From Nitrobacter sp051535215 (GTDB taxonomy: Bacteria; Pseudomonadota; Alphaproteobacteria; Rhizobiales; Xanthobacteraceae): a stretch of DNA of 64,000 nucleotides. Where the stretch lies: the NCBI RefSeq assembly GCF_051535215.1, contig NZ_JBPPLY010000002.1, positions 331,414 to 395,413 of the forward strand, in the 5' to 3' direction. The notes under the pieces were generated by a model. It was not told where the DNA came from and searched no databases. It saw only the letters and a list, made by a program, of their open reading frames with translations. A program made the position numbers and the translations under genes. Of this stretch, positions 8,863 through 18,170 are shown in pieces. Position 1 is the first letter of the stretch. The number at the start of each line of letters is the position of its first letter.

Positions 8863-9780
8863 ATGACCTTCCCCGACGTCACCGCAAAACTGAAATCGCA
8901 GATGCCGGAGTTGCGCGGGCGGATGCTGGCGAACGAGCCGCTCGCGCCGCTGACATGGTTTCGCGTCGGCGGTCCGGCGCAGGTGCTGTTCACGCCGGCG
9001 GATGAAAACGATCTCGCTTATTTCCTGCGGCATCTGCCGGAGGAAATTCCGATCTACTGCATTGGCGTCGGCTCCAACCTGATCGTGCGCGACCGCGGCC
9101 TGCCGGGCGTGGTGATCCGCCTGTCGGCGCGCGGCTTCGGGGAGATCGCGACCGACGGCGAGACGTTGCACGCCGGCGCCGCGGCGCTCGACAAGCGCGT
9201 CGCCGAAGCTGCGGCCGTGGCGGGTCTCGGCGGCCTCGAATTCTATTTCGGTATCCCCGGCACCATCGGCGGTGCGCTGCGCATGAATGCCGGCGCCAAC
9301 GGCAGCGAAACAAAAGATGTTCTGGTTCAGGCGCGCGCCGTCGGCCGCCGCGGCGACAAGATGACGTTCGACAATGCCGGCATGAAGTTCGAATACCGCA
9401 ATAGCGCGATCTATCCTTCCGTCATCTTCACCGGTGCGACGTTTCGCGGACGCAAGGTCGCGCCGGAGGCGATCCGTGCGCGCATGGACGAGGTGCAGAG
9501 CCATCGCGAAACCGTGCAGCCGATCCGCGACAAGACCGGCGGCTCGACCTTCAAGAATCCGCCGGGGCAGAGCGCATGGAAACTGATCGATGCCGCCGGG
9601 ATGCGCGGCCATCGCGTCGGCGGCGCGCAGGTCTCGGAGATGCACTGCAATTTCCTCATCAATACCGGCGATGCTACCGCGCGCGACATCGAGACGCTGG
9701 GGGACTTCGTGCGCGCGCAGGTGAAGAAGCAGTCGGGCGTCGACCTGCAATGGGAAATCAAGCGGATCGGGTTGGAATAG
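8863..9780 (+). CDS. murB: UDP-N-acetylenolpyruvoylglucosamine reductase MurB
   Basis: FAD enzyme that reduces UDP-enolpyruvyl-GlcNAc to UDP-MurNAc. From the ATG at 8863 it has 305 residues, typical of the alphaproteobacterial type. The FAD-binding part has TWFRVGGPA and GVGSNLIVRD; FYFGIPGTIGGALRMNAG and the catalytic GGSTFKNP serine region, plus GAQVSEMHCNFLIN near the C terminus, are clear. An in-frame GTG at 8830 is preceded at good distance by the purine-rich arm of the inverted repeat (GGGGGGAGAGAG), so an 11-residue longer form is possible; the ATG is preferred because conserved sequence begins there. Confidence 0.95.
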   Translation: MTFPDVTAKLKSQMPELRGRMLANEPLAPLTWFRVGGPAQVLFTPADENDLAYFLRHLPEEIPIYCIGVGSNLIVRDRGLPGVVIRLSARGFGEIATDGETLHAGAAALDKRVAEAAAVAGLGGLEFYFGIPGTIGGALRMNAGANGSETKDVLVQARAVGRRGDKMTFDNAGMKFEYRNSAIYPSVIFTGATFRGRKVAPEAIRARMDEVQSHRETVQPIRDKTGGSTFKNPPGQSAWKLIDAAGMRGHRVGGAQVSEMHCNFLINTGDATARDIETLGDFVRAQVKKQSGVDLQWEIKRIGLE

Positions 9781-9784
9781 GCTT

Positions 9785-10774
9785 ATGCGCATCACCATCC
9801 TTTTCGGCGGCAGCAACAAGGAGCGCCTCGTTTCGGTGGCGAGCGCGCAGGCGCTGCATCGCGCTTTGCCGGACGCGGAGCTGTGGTTCTGGGATGTGCG
9901 CGACGATGTCTATCGTGTGCGTTCCGAGGCGCTGCTCGGTCACGCGCGGCCGTTCGAGGACGAGTTCGTCCCCAGCGGCACAGGCGTCGCGCTTGAGCGG
10001 GCGCTCGATGCGGCGAAGGCCGAACAGCGCCTGCTGGTGCTTGGCCTTCATGGCGGTCGCGCCGAGAACGGCGAATTGCAGGCGATGTGCGAACTGCGCG
10101 GCATTCCTTTTACGGGCTCCGGCTCGGCCGCCTCACATCTTGCGTTCGACAAGGTCGCGGCGAAGCGGTTCGCGGCGCTGGCGGGCGTCAACGTGCCGCC
10201 CGGCGTGCTGCTGCAGGACATCGATCGTGCATTGGCCGAGCATGGCCGGCTGATCGCAAAACCCGCGCGGGATGGGTCGAGCTACGGGCTGATCTTCGTC
10301 AACGCGACGCAGGATCTCGTCGCCGTGCGCGAGGCGGCGAGGACCGAAGAATATGTGATCGAGCCGTTCGTGCCCGGCGTCGAGGCGACCTGCGGCGTGC
10401 TGGAGCGCGCCGACGGCACGGTCATCGCGCTTCCGCCGGTCGAGATCGTGCCGGCGGAGGGGGCGTTCGACTATGCCGCGAAATATCTGGCGGCGACGAC
10501 GCAGGAGATCTGCCCCGGGAGGTTTTCGCCCGCGATCGCTGCTCGGATCATGGATGATGCGCTGCGGGCGCACCGGGCGTTGTCCTGCCGCGGTTATTCC
10601 CGCACCGATTTCATCGTGACCGGCGAAAAACCGGTCTATCTCGAAACCAATACCCTGCCGGGCCTGACCGCGGCCTCCCTCTACCCGAAGGCGCTTCGTG
10701 CGCAGGGGATCGGATTTTCGGATTTCCTGCGCGATCAGATCGTGCTTGCGGAAAAAGCCATCCGCCCGGCTTGA
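9785..10774 (+). CDS. ddl: D-alanine--D-alanine ligase
   Basis: ATP-grasp ligase making the D-Ala-D-Ala dipeptide for MurF. The 329-residue protein has the N-terminal GGSNKERLVS loop with the conserved glutamate, HGGRAENGELQ, the ATP-binding KPARDGSSYGL, the substrate-binding FDYAAKY and the metal-binding YLETNTLPGLT. The HGGRAENGE and GSSYG segments differ a little from the common HGxxGEDG and GSSxGV forms, but ligand and metal residues are kept. It starts four bases after murB. Confidence 0.95.
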   Translation: MRITILFGGSNKERLVSVASAQALHRALPDAELWFWDVRDDVYRVRSEALLGHARPFEDEFVPSGTGVALERALDAAKAEQRLLVLGLHGGRAENGELQAMCELRGIPFTGSGSAASHLAFDKVAAKRFAALAGVNVPPGVLLQDIDRALAEHGRLIAKPARDGSSYGLIFVNATQDLVAVREAARTEEYVIEPFVPGVEATCGVLERADGTVIALPPVEIVPAEGAFDYAAKYLAATTQEICPGRFSPAIAARIMDDALRAHRALSCRGYSRTDFIVTGEKPVYLETNTLPGLTAASLYPKALRAQGIGFSDFLRDQIVLAEKAIRPA

Positions 10775-11140
10775 GAGTTTGCCGGCCGGCAAGGAACCGC
10801 CGGGGTATTTCGGTCAGGACAGCCGGCCCGCGTCCGAAAAGCCGCAAGGCATTCTTTTCTCGTATCAAAATGCGCTCTGTCGGCAGCAGTTTTACCTTTT
10901 GTTTACCAGTACGTCCGAAGGTTAACGCTGGCGGCCCATGTGACGCTTGGCTGCCGGGGCGCGAGCTGTTGCGGATTTTCCGCTTCGACGATCGCATCGA
11001 GGGAATTGCGGACCTGCCGCGAGGTCGGCGCCCCCGTCCGGCATTGCCAGGTGGTCGCGCGTGTCTCCGATTTGAGATTCCTGCCTCAGGCGCCGCGAGT
11101 TCCAAAGCGGTGCAGGGCAAAACGTTGACGAGCGCGCGCG
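10775..11140 (+). promoter_or_regulatory. 366-base ddl-ftsQ gap, probable promoter region for ftsQAZ
   Basis: No convincing gene is present. The section 10860-10925 is the only AT-richer part and holds the direct half-sites TTAC and TTACC separated by seven bases (10892-10907), followed by GGTTAAC at 10920-10925. The spacing matches the CtrA box TTAA-N7-TTAA, but each half differs from consensus by one base. In Caulobacter CtrA controls ftsQA (established knowledge); a role here is only inferred. Confidence 0.35.
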
Positions 11141-12160
11141 ATGAAGGGTGGAGGACGTCTCGATCGGTCGTTGAGATCGCCGGGGTCCATATCTGACCTG
11201 ACGGGGTCCGGCCTGCTGAAGCAGGCCGACCTGATCAGGCTCGCCGCGAGCGGCGCGGGTATCTTGCTGCGCGAGCAGATCGCGAAGCTGAAGCGCGCCC
11301 GGGCGGATCGCCTCGATGCGCGTGCCAGGAACCCCAACCGCGCAATCGCCTTTCTGGAGCGCTACGTTCCGCGCCGGCTCGGCATGGCGCTGACCGTGAT
11401 CGTCCTCGGCGGCGGCGCGGCGCTCGGTGTCATCACGGGCGGACACGTCGACGCGGCGATCGGTGCTTTGAGCGATGCGCGCAATGCGCTCGCCAATGCT
11501 GCGGGTTTCCGCATCAGTTCGGTCACCGTCAACGGCCGCAAGCAGTTGACGCAGGACGAGGTGTTGGCGGTCGGCGGCGTCAATGGCCGTTCCTCGCTGT
11601 TGTTCCTCGATGCGGCCGGCGTGCGCGACAGTCTGAAAGGCGATCCGTGGATTGCGGACGCGACCGTGCTGAAACTTTATCCCGGGGCGTTGCAGATCGA
11701 CATCACCGAGCGCCGTCCCTTCGCGTTATGGCAGGAGGACGGCAAGCTGTCGGTGATCGCGGATGACGGTGTCGTACTCGAGCCTTACGTCACCCGCCGC
11801 TTCGCTTCGCTGCCGCTCGTGGTCGGGAAGGGGGCGGAAACCCGCGCCAAAGATTTCCTCGCTCTGGTCGCGCAATACCCGGTGGTGAACAACCAGCTCA
11901 AGGCCGCGATCCTAGTCGGCGAGCGGCGCTGGAATCTGCGTCTCAAGGATGGCCTCGATATCCGCCTGCCGGAGACCGACGTCGGTCGCGCGCTCGCTGC
12001 GCTGGTGAAATACGACATGGAAGACAAGCTGCTGTCGCGCGACATCACCGCCATCGACATGCGGCTGCCCGACCGCATGACTGTGCGGCTTTCGGAAGAG
12101 GCCGCCAAGGCGCGCGAAGAGCAGTTCAAGAAATCCAGCAAGAAGGCCGGCAGCGCATGA
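11141..12160 (+). CDS. ftsQ: Cell division protein FtsQ
   Basis: Bitopic inner-membrane divisome protein that links early and late division proteins. The 339-residue protein has a long basic cytoplasmic N terminus of about 75 residues, one transmembrane segment (MALTVIVLGGGAALGVI), a POTRA domain beginning at ISSVTVNGRKQLTQDEVL, and the FtsQ-type C-terminal domain with YPGALQIDITERRPFALWQ. The extended N terminus is usual in this family of bacteria. Its stop overlaps the ftsA start by four bases. Confidence 0.94.
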   Translation: MKGGGRLDRSLRSPGSISDLTGSGLLKQADLIRLAASGAGILLREQIAKLKRARADRLDARARNPNRAIAFLERYVPRRLGMALTVIVLGGGAALGVITGGHVDAAIGALSDARNALANAAGFRISSVTVNGRKQLTQDEVLAVGGVNGRSSLLFLDAAGVRDSLKGDPWIADATVLKLYPGALQIDITERRPFALWQEDGKLSVIADDGVVLEPYVTRRFASLPLVVGKGAETRAKDFLALVAQYPVVNNQLKAAILVGERRWNLRLKDGLDIRLPETDVGRALAALVKYDMEDKLLSRDITAIDMRLPDRMTVRLSEEAAKAREEQFKKSSKKAGSA

Positions 12161-13479
12161 CCGGCCTCGACCGCAACCAGACCCCGAAGACGCGGCCGAT
12201 GCCGCACAATCGCAGCGCGCTGGTGGCGTCGCTGGACATCGGCACCAGCAAGATCGCCTGCCTGATCGCGCGGCTGAAGCCGAGCGCGCCGAACGAAGCC
12301 CTGCGCGGACGGACCCATTCGGTCGAACTGATCGGCTACAGCCAGATCCAGTCGCGCGGCATGAAGGCCGGCGCGGTGGCCGATCTCGCCCAATGCGAAC
12401 AGGCGGTGCGCCAGGCGGTGTCGCTCGCCGAGCAGATGGCGAAGGTCCGGGTCGAATCGGTGTTGCTGCCGGTGTCGGCAGGGCGGCTGCAGGGCCAGTT
12501 GATCGAAGCCGCGTCCCAAATCCAGGGCGGCGCGGTCAGTCCGGCCGACGTCAGCCGCGTCACCTCGACCGGCATGCGCCACGCTACCGCCCCCGGCCGC
12601 ACCGTGCTTCATGCACTGCCGGTCGGCTATTCGCTCGACGGCGTCAAGGGAATCCGCGATCCCCGCGGCATGGTGGCTCGCCGGTTCGGCGTCGACATGA
12701 ACGTGGTGACGGCGGAGGCAACAGTCGCGAAAAACCTGATGCTGGCGGTCGAACGTTGTCACCTCACCGTGGAGGCCATGGCAGCGAGCCCCTATGTGGC
12801 GGGCCTGTCGGTTCTGACCGACGACGAAGCCGATCTCGGTGCCGCGGTGGTGGAGATGGGAGCCGGAACGACCACGATCGCGATTTATTCGGCCGGCCGC
12901 TTCGTTCATGCCAGCGGTTTCGCCATCGGCGGGCATCACGTCACGATGGATCTCGCCCGCGGGCTTGGCGCGTGCATTGCGGATGCCGAGCGAATCAAGA
13001 CGTTATATGGCACGGTGCTGACGGGCGGTTCCGACGTCCGCGAACTGATGACGGTTCCGGCAGCCGGAGATAGCGACAGCGACGCGCCTCAGGTCGTATC
13101 GCGCGCGACAATCGCCAATATCGTTCGTCAGCGTGTCGAGGAGATTTTTGAGATGGTCAGGGACCGGCTCGCGGATTCCCCCTTTGCCGCCGAGCCGCGC
13201 GCGCGGGTGGTGCTGAGCGGCGGCGCGTCGCAACTCACCGGCGTTCCTGAACTCGCGACGCGCATCCTCCGCCGTCCGGTCCGCATCGGCCGTCCGCTCG
13301 GCTTCGGACGGCTGCCCCACGAGGCCAAGAGCGCGTCCTTTGCGGTTCCCACCGGCCTGCTGGTGTATCCGCAATACGCACATCTCGAACATGTCGAACC
13401 GCGGCACACGCGGGAGCTTCGCACAGGGACGAACGGTTATTTCGGAAAGGTCGGACGATGGCTCCGGGAGGGCTTCTGA
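12157..13479 (+). CDS. ftsA: Cell division protein FtsA
   Basis: Actin-like ATPase that tethers FtsZ to the membrane. The 440 residues contain the phosphate-1 motif SLDIGTSKIACLIA near residue 24, the SHS2 (1C) domain in the first third, phosphate-2 EMGAGTTTIAIY and the adenosine motif VVLSGGASQLTG. The C terminus (FGKVGRWLREGF) is an amphipathic helix suitable for membrane targeting. It overlaps ftsQ by four bases and is followed by ftsZ after 90 bases. Confidence 0.97.
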   Translation: MTGLDRNQTPKTRPMPHNRSALVASLDIGTSKIACLIARLKPSAPNEALRGRTHSVELIGYSQIQSRGMKAGAVADLAQCEQAVRQAVSLAEQMAKVRVESVLLPVSAGRLQGQLIEAASQIQGGAVSPADVSRVTSTGMRHATAPGRTVLHALPVGYSLDGVKGIRDPRGMVARRFGVDMNVVTAEATVAKNLMLAVERCHLTVEAMAASPYVAGLSVLTDDEADLGAAVVEMGAGTTTIAIYSAGRFVHASGFAIGGHHVTMDLARGLGACIADAERIKTLYGTVLTGGSDVRELMTVPAAGDSDSDAPQVVSRATIANIVRQRVEEIFEMVRDRLADSPFAAEPRARVVLSGGASQLTGVPELATRILRRPVRIGRPLGFGRLPHEAKSASFAVPTGLLVYPQYAHLEHVEPRHTRELRTGTNGYFGKVGRWLREGF

Positions 13480-13569
13480 TGAATTTTCCGCCGATTTGCA
13501 GATTCCATCAACTCCCACGGTCGACGACCGCTGGCACAGCGACACCGCGCGCGTAATCGAGAGGCAACC

Positions 13570-15381
13570 ATGACCATCAATCTCAACGTTCCCGACATTC
13601 ACGAGCTGAAGCCGCGGATCACCGTATTCGGAGTCGGCGGCGCTGGCGGCAACGCGGTCAACAATATGATCACCGCCGGATTGCAGGGTGTCGATTTCGT
13701 GGTTGCCAATACCGATGCGCAGGCGCTGACAATGTCCAAGGCGCAGCGCATCATCCAGATGGGCACGCAGGTCACCCAGGGTCTCGGCGCCGGCTCGCAG
13801 CCGGATGTCGGCGCGGCGGCGGCGCAGGAGGTCATCGACGAGATCCGTGATCATCTCTCGGGCGCGAACATGGTGTTCGTCACCGCCGGAATGGGCGGCG
13901 GCACCGGGACGGGAGCCGCTCCGGTGATCGCCAAGGCCGCGCGCGAGATGGGGATCCTGACCGTCGGCGTCGTCACCAAGCCGTTCCACTTCGAAGGCCA
14001 GCGCCGCATGCGTACCGCCGATTCAGGAATCGGCGAGCTGCACAAGGTGGTCGATACGCTGCTGATTATCCCGAACCAGAATCTGTTCCGGGTCGCCAAC
14101 GAAAAGACCACTTTCGCCGATGCCTTCGCGATGGCCGATCAGGTGCTCTATTCGGGCGTCGCCTGCATCACCGACCTGATGGTGAAGGAAGGGCTGATCA
14201 ATCTCGACTTCGCCGACGTCCGCGCGGTGATGCGCGAGATGGGCAAGGCGATGATGGGCACCGGCGAGGCCTCGGGCGAGAAGCGCGCGCTCACCGCCGC
14301 CGAAGCCGCGATCGCCAACCCGCTGATCGACGACTCATCGATGAAGGGCGCGCGCGGCCTTCTGATCTCGATCACCGGCGGCAAGGACCTGACGCTGTTC
14401 GAGGTCGACGAGGCCGCCACCCGCATCCGCGAGGAGGTCGATCAGGACGCGAACATCATCGTCGGCGCGACCTTCGACGAGAGCCTCGACGGCATCATCC
14501 GCGTGTCGGTGGTGGCGACCGGCATCGACCAGAGCACGATCGCGCGCACCGCAGCCGCCACCCCGGCCACGAAACCGATTTCGCCCACTCCGCCAACGAC
14601 CACCACGAACGACACCCGTATCTCCGATCTGAGCGCGAAGCTGCGCGAGGACCAGAAGCGCCAGGCCGCTCTGGCTGCTGCTCAGACGCAGAAGGCCGCC
14701 GAGCAGCCGCGCCCGATCGTTCAGGTTGCAGCGGCGCAGCCCGCAGCCCCCGCTCCCACCGTCGAGCGTGCGGCGCTGGAGGCCATTGCCGCCGCCGTCG
14801 CCGAGCCGCTGCCGCCGGCCGCTCCGACGGCGATGCAGCCGGCGTCCTACGGCGACGTCACCGTCCGGCCGATCGCGCAAAAGCCGACGCTGTTTCCGGA
14901 TCACGATCCCGCGCCGCGTGAGAACCACGAGCCCCCGCCGCCGGAGAATTTCATCCCGCAGCCGGCCGAGCGCGCGCCGGTACGCGCACCGCGGATGCCG
15001 AGGATCGAGGAACTGCCGATGCCCGCGCAAAACGAGATTCGTCAGGCGAGGGGCGAGACCGAGGGGGATCATCCGCAGAAAAGCCGGCTGTCGCTGTTGC
15101 AGCGCCTCGCCAATGTCAGCCTCGGTCGCCGCGACCAGGACGAGCCGCCGATCGCGGCGCGGTCCTCCGGGCCGGCCATGGCGCCGATGCCGCCCTTGCC
15201 GGAGCGCCGGCCGCAGCGCAGCGTAGCCGAGCAGATGGCTCACGAGCCGGTTTCGGAATATGCAAGACGTCCGGCGCCCCAGGGGCTCGACTCGCACGGC
15301 CGCCCGGCGCCTGTCGCACCGGCGCCGCAAGGGGACGACCACCTGGATATCCCCGCTTTTCTGCGGCGGCAGGCCAACTGA
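13570..15381 (+). CDS. ftsZ: Cell division protein FtsZ with long disordered linker
   Basis: Tubulin-like GTPase forming the division ring. Residues 1 to about 320 are the conserved GTPase core, with GVGGAGGNAVNNM near 18-30 and the tubulin signature GGGTGTGAAPV near 112. The remaining roughly 270 residues are rich in Ala, Pro, Gln and Glu and should be disordered, ending in the conserved tail LDIPAFLRRQ that binds FtsA and other partners. At 603 residues it is much longer than E. coli FtsZ (383), as in other alphaproteobacteria. It closes the dcw cluster and is followed by a likely terminator. Confidence 0.98.
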   Translation: MTINLNVPDIHELKPRITVFGVGGAGGNAVNNMITAGLQGVDFVVANTDAQALTMSKAQRIIQMGTQVTQGLGAGSQPDVGAAAAQEVIDEIRDHLSGANMVFVTAGMGGGTGTGAAPVIAKAAREMGILTVGVVTKPFHFEGQRRMRTADSGIGELHKVVDTLLIIPNQNLFRVANEKTTFADAFAMADQVLYSGVACITDLMVKEGLINLDFADVRAVMREMGKAMMGTGEASGEKRALTAAEAAIANPLIDDSSMKGARGLLISITGGKDLTLFEVDEAATRIREEVDQDANIIVGATFDESLDGIIRVSVVATGIDQSTIARTAAATPATKPISPTPPTTTTNDTRISDLSAKLREDQKRQAALAAAQTQKAAEQPRPIVQVAAAQPAAPAPTVERAALEAIAAAVAEPLPPAAPTAMQPASYGDVTVRPIAQKPTLFPDHDPAPRENHEPPPPENFIPQPAERAPVRAPRMPRIEELPMPAQNEIRQARGETEGDHPQKSRLSLLQRLANVSLGRRDQDEPPIAARSSGPAMAPMPPLPERRPQRSVAEQMAHEPVSEYARRPAPQGLDSHGRPAPVAPAPQGDDHLDIPAFLRRQAN

Positions 15382-15403
15382 GCACTTGTAACAAATCGAA
15401 CTC

Positions 15404-15440
15404 AGGGGCTTCGGCCACCCCGTGCCGGGCCCCTTGTTCT
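15404..15440 (+). terminator. Likely terminator after ftsZ
   Basis: Stem AGGGGC / GCCCCT with an inner CGGC / GCCG stem, separated by a small internal loop, is followed by TTGTTCTT. It lies 22 bases after the ftsZ stop codon and marks the end of the dcw cluster. Confidence 0.6.
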
Positions 15441-15720
15441 TGCTTAATCGGATATTTCAGCCTTTCTCGACAAGCGATTAAAATTTAACAGAAAATTCTC
15501 AATCTCATGTTTCGCTTTAAGATCGTGCCGGCGATAACAAATTTGGTCAACCGGCGGCGTGATTGCGGCGGAGATGGGGTAACAATTGGTAAAGAAGCGT
15601 GAATTGGCGCTCTTTGGGGCAACCGGTATGTTTTAGCGGTGACTTTGGGGATCACGAATCGATTCGCTGCCTTCCAGGCACGAGTTCGGCATTCGCGAAT
15701 GAGTCACTTGGGCACGGGTA
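15441..15720 (+). promoter_or_regulatory. AT-richer region upstream of lpxC
   Basis: This 280-base stretch is markedly more AT-rich than its surroundings, especially 15470-15545 and 15580-15640, and carries no convincing gene. It most likely contains the promoter of lpxC, whose product is tightly controlled in many bacteria. No specific operator could be identified by eye. Confidence 0.4.
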
Positions 15721-16677
15721 ATGAAATTCAACCGTCAGACGACGCTTCGTTCGCGAGCCACCGTGACGGGTGTCGGCGTTCATTCCGGGTCAGCGGTCAG
15801 TCTGACCCTTGGACCTGCGGCCATTGACGCAGGTTTTATTTTTGTCCGGAGCGGCACCGACGGAGACGACCGGCGCGTTCGCGCCGTCGCAAAATCCGTC
15901 ACCTCGACCGAACTGGCCACGGTACTGGGGGACCAGCAGGGTCCGCTGGTGTCCACCGCCGAACACGTTCTTGCTGCGCTGCGGGGCCTCGGGGTCGACA
16001 ACGCCACCATCGAAATCGACGGCCCCGAAGTGCCGATCATGGACGGCAGTTCGGCCGCGTTCGTCGCTGCGATCGATCAGGCGGGCATTGTCGAGCAGTC
16101 CGCGGCGCGTCGGTTCATTCAGGTCTTGAAGCCGGTGCGGGTGAAGAGGGACGACGCCTACGGCGAACTGCATCCCCACGCGCGCGGTTTTCGCATCGAG
16201 GTCGAGATCGATTTCGCCAATCCGGTGATCGGTCATCAGGATTATGCGCTCGACCTCAATCCCGAAAGCTTTCGCCGCGAAATCAGCCGCGCCCGTACGT
16301 TCGGCTGCATGAACGATGTCGAAAAACTGCGGAGCGCGGGCTTTGCGCGCGGCGCGTCCTTCGAAAACTCCATGGTGTTCGACGACGAGCGCCTGCTGAA
16401 TGCCGAAGGCCTGCGCTATGCCGACGAGTGCGCGCGGCATAAGGTTCTCGATGTGATCGGCGATCTTGCGCTCGCGGGGCTGCCGCTGATCGGTGGCTAT
16501 CGCTCGGTGCGCGGCGGTCACAAGCTCAACCATGCGGTGCTCACGGCCATGATGGCCGATCGGACCGCATGGCGGGTGGTCGAGGGCCAGCCAGCCTCGC
16601 GTCAGCGCAGTCAGAGCGAAGCAGTCGGCGGAATGGTAGGCGGCATGGCTGCGGCCTATGGTCCCAACGTGTCCTGA
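15721..16677 (+). CDS. lpxC: UDP-3-O-acyl-GlcNAc deacetylase LpxC
   Basis: Zinc-dependent deacetylase that commits UDP-3-O-acyl-GlcNAc to lipid A synthesis. The 318-residue protein begins with the usual RQTTLRSRATVTGVGVHSG. STAEHVLAAL holds the first zinc histidine (near residue 80) and RHKVLDVIGDLAL the second histidine and aspartate; SFENSMVFDDE and GHKLNHAVL are also family motifs. It is transcribed alone between the dcw cluster and bamD. If lipid A here is built on 2,3-diaminoglucose (see gnnA/gnnB), LpxC would act on the N-acylated intermediate. Confidence 0.97.
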   Translation: MKFNRQTTLRSRATVTGVGVHSGSAVSLTLGPAAIDAGFIFVRSGTDGDDRRVRAVAKSVTSTELATVLGDQQGPLVSTAEHVLAALRGLGVDNATIEIDGPEVPIMDGSSAAFVAAIDQAGIVEQSAARRFIQVLKPVRVKRDDAYGELHPHARGFRIEVEIDFANPVIGHQDYALDLNPESFRREISRARTFGCMNDVEKLRSAGFARGASFENSMVFDDERLLNAEGLRYADECARHKVLDVIGDLALAGLPLIGGYRSVRGGHKLNHAVLTAMMADRTAWRVVEGQPASRQRSQSEAVGGMVGGMAAAYGPNVS

Positions 16678-17074
16678 TCGGCAGGACACAACAGTTCTAC
16701 CCTGTCCATGCATCTCGGTTCTGTTCTGTCGCTCTGCAAATTGCCTGAGGCGTCATCTGGCAAGCTGGAGCGTTCTGCGGCCCGGCGTTTCGCCTTAATC
16801 CGGGCGAATTAGCTGCGTACCCGATTTGGTTAGAGTAGATTGCCTTTTGGCGGAATCAGCAGCCGTCAGCCCGGCTTTGTGCTGAGCATCCATGTCTTTG
16901 GAATATCTTTGGAGTTTAGGAAGATGTGGATGGCGGGAACGAGCCCGGCCATGACAGAACACAGTGTTCCATCAAAATGCGCTCTGGAGCATGATCCCGA
17001 AAATTGGGAACCGGTTTACCGCCTGTTCCGGGCGGTGCCCGAGTCACCGCATCACAGACGTCAGGTTTTCATCG
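16678..17074. repeat. 397-base lpxC-bamD gap holding fragments of dispersed repeats
   Basis: No gene is supported. Near 16930 an imperfect palindrome ATGGCGGGA / CCCGGCCAT resembles the unit upstream of murG. From about 16989, GAGCATGATCCCGAAAATT and GGGAACCGGTTTACC resemble a frequent dispersed repeat of this bacterial family; a related GATCATGCTCCGGAAA segment occurs at about 35950. The bamD promoter must lie in or near these repeats. Confidence 0.55.
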
Positions 17075-17989
17075 ATGTTGGCTAAGCGTATGGCGCTCGG
17101 ACGGATCGCGTTGACGAATCGCACAGTTCGCCTCGACCGGTTGAGCCGGAAACTGCGGCTCGTCGCCGGTCTCGTGGTTTTGGGGACGACCCTGAGCGGT
17201 TGCGGGACGGGCGCGCTGTGGGACAAGTTCCTGGCGAAGGACGAGCAGACCTTCAGCGATGAACCGGCGGACAAGCTCTATAACGAGGGCTTGTTCCTGA
17301 TGAACAACAGCAAGGACCTCAAGGGAGCGACGAAGAAGTTCGACGAGGTCGACCGCGAGCACCCGTACTCGGAATGGGCGCGGAAGTCGCTGCTGATGTC
17401 GGCCTACGCCTCTTATCAGGCCGGCGATTACGACACCTGCATCGGCTCCGCTTCGCGCTACGTCACCCTGCATCCCGGCAGTCCTGACGCAGCCTATGCG
17501 CAATATCTGATCGCCGCATCCAACTACGATCAGATTCCGGATATCTCGCGCGATCAGGCCCGGACCGAAAAAGCGATGAATTCGCTTGAGGAAGTGATCC
17601 GCAAATATCCGACGTCCGAATACGCCGGCGAAGCCAAGAAGAAGCTCGAGGGTGCGCGCGACCAACTCGCCGGCAAGGAAATGGCGATCGGCCGCTACTA
17701 CATGGAGCGGCGCGATTACACCGGCGCCATCAACCGCTTCAAGACCGTGGTGACCCGCTACCAGACCACGCGGCACGTCGAGGAGGCGCTGGCGCGGCTG
17801 ACCGAAGCCTATATGGCGATCGGCATCGTCGGCGAGGCGCAGACCGCCGCCGCCGTGCTCGGCCACAACTTTCCGGATAGCCGCTGGTACAAGGACGCCT
17901 ACAATCTCGTGAAGTCCGGCGGGGCCGAGCCGAGCGAGAATCGGGGCTCGTGGATCAGCAAGGCGTTCAAGAAGATGGGGCTCGGCTAG
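17075..17989 (+). CDS. bamD: Outer membrane assembly lipoprotein BamD (ComL)
   Basis: Periplasmic lipoprotein of the BAM complex, which folds beta-barrel proteins into the outer membrane. Starting at the ATG at 17075 gives 304 residues; an in-frame ATG at 17090 is an alternative. The signal peptide ends in the lipobox LSGC (near residue 35), followed by TPR-type helices with YNEGLFLMNNSKDLKGA, HPYSEWARKSLLMSAYA, and YYMERRDYTGAINRF. The stop codon TAG sits inside the tetranucleotide CTAG where a palindromic repeat begins. Confidence 0.93.
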   Translation: MLAKRMALGRIALTNRTVRLDRLSRKLRLVAGLVVLGTTLSGCGTGALWDKFLAKDEQTFSDEPADKLYNEGLFLMNNSKDLKGATKKFDEVDREHPYSEWARKSLLMSAYASYQAGDYDTCIGSASRYVTLHPGSPDAAYAQYLIAASNYDQIPDISRDQARTEKAMNSLEEVIRKYPTSEYAGEAKKKLEGARDQLAGKEMAIGRYYMERRDYTGAINRFKTVVTRYQTTRHVEEALARLTEAYMAIGIVGEAQTAAAVLGHNFPDSRWYKDAYNLVKSGGAEPSENRGSWISKAFKKMGLG

Positions 17990-18109
17990 CGGAGTGGTTC
18001 AGAAGTTTGCATCAAAGGTTGCTGCAAGGGCATGCGAACTTCGCAATCGTGACGGATCGAATCGATCCAAGATCATCGCGATCTAGTGTCCTGATCAGAA
18101 CTTCGCTAG
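17986..18109. repeat. CTAG-bounded palindrome starting at the bamD stop codon, plus a short fragment
   Basis: From the CTAG at 17986-17989, which includes the bamD stop, to about 18052 lies a degenerate copy of the second unit of the 45-kb array: both contain ATCAAAGGTTGCTGCAAGGG as loop, between TTTGCAT / ATGCGAA arms. A second short segment, 18083-18109, starts CTAGTGTCC and ends CTAG. Confidence 0.75.
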
Positions 18110-18170
18110 ACTCTCCGTTACGCGTCTCTGCAAGCCCGTCAGCGACACCCATGGCAGGAACCAGCCTCAG

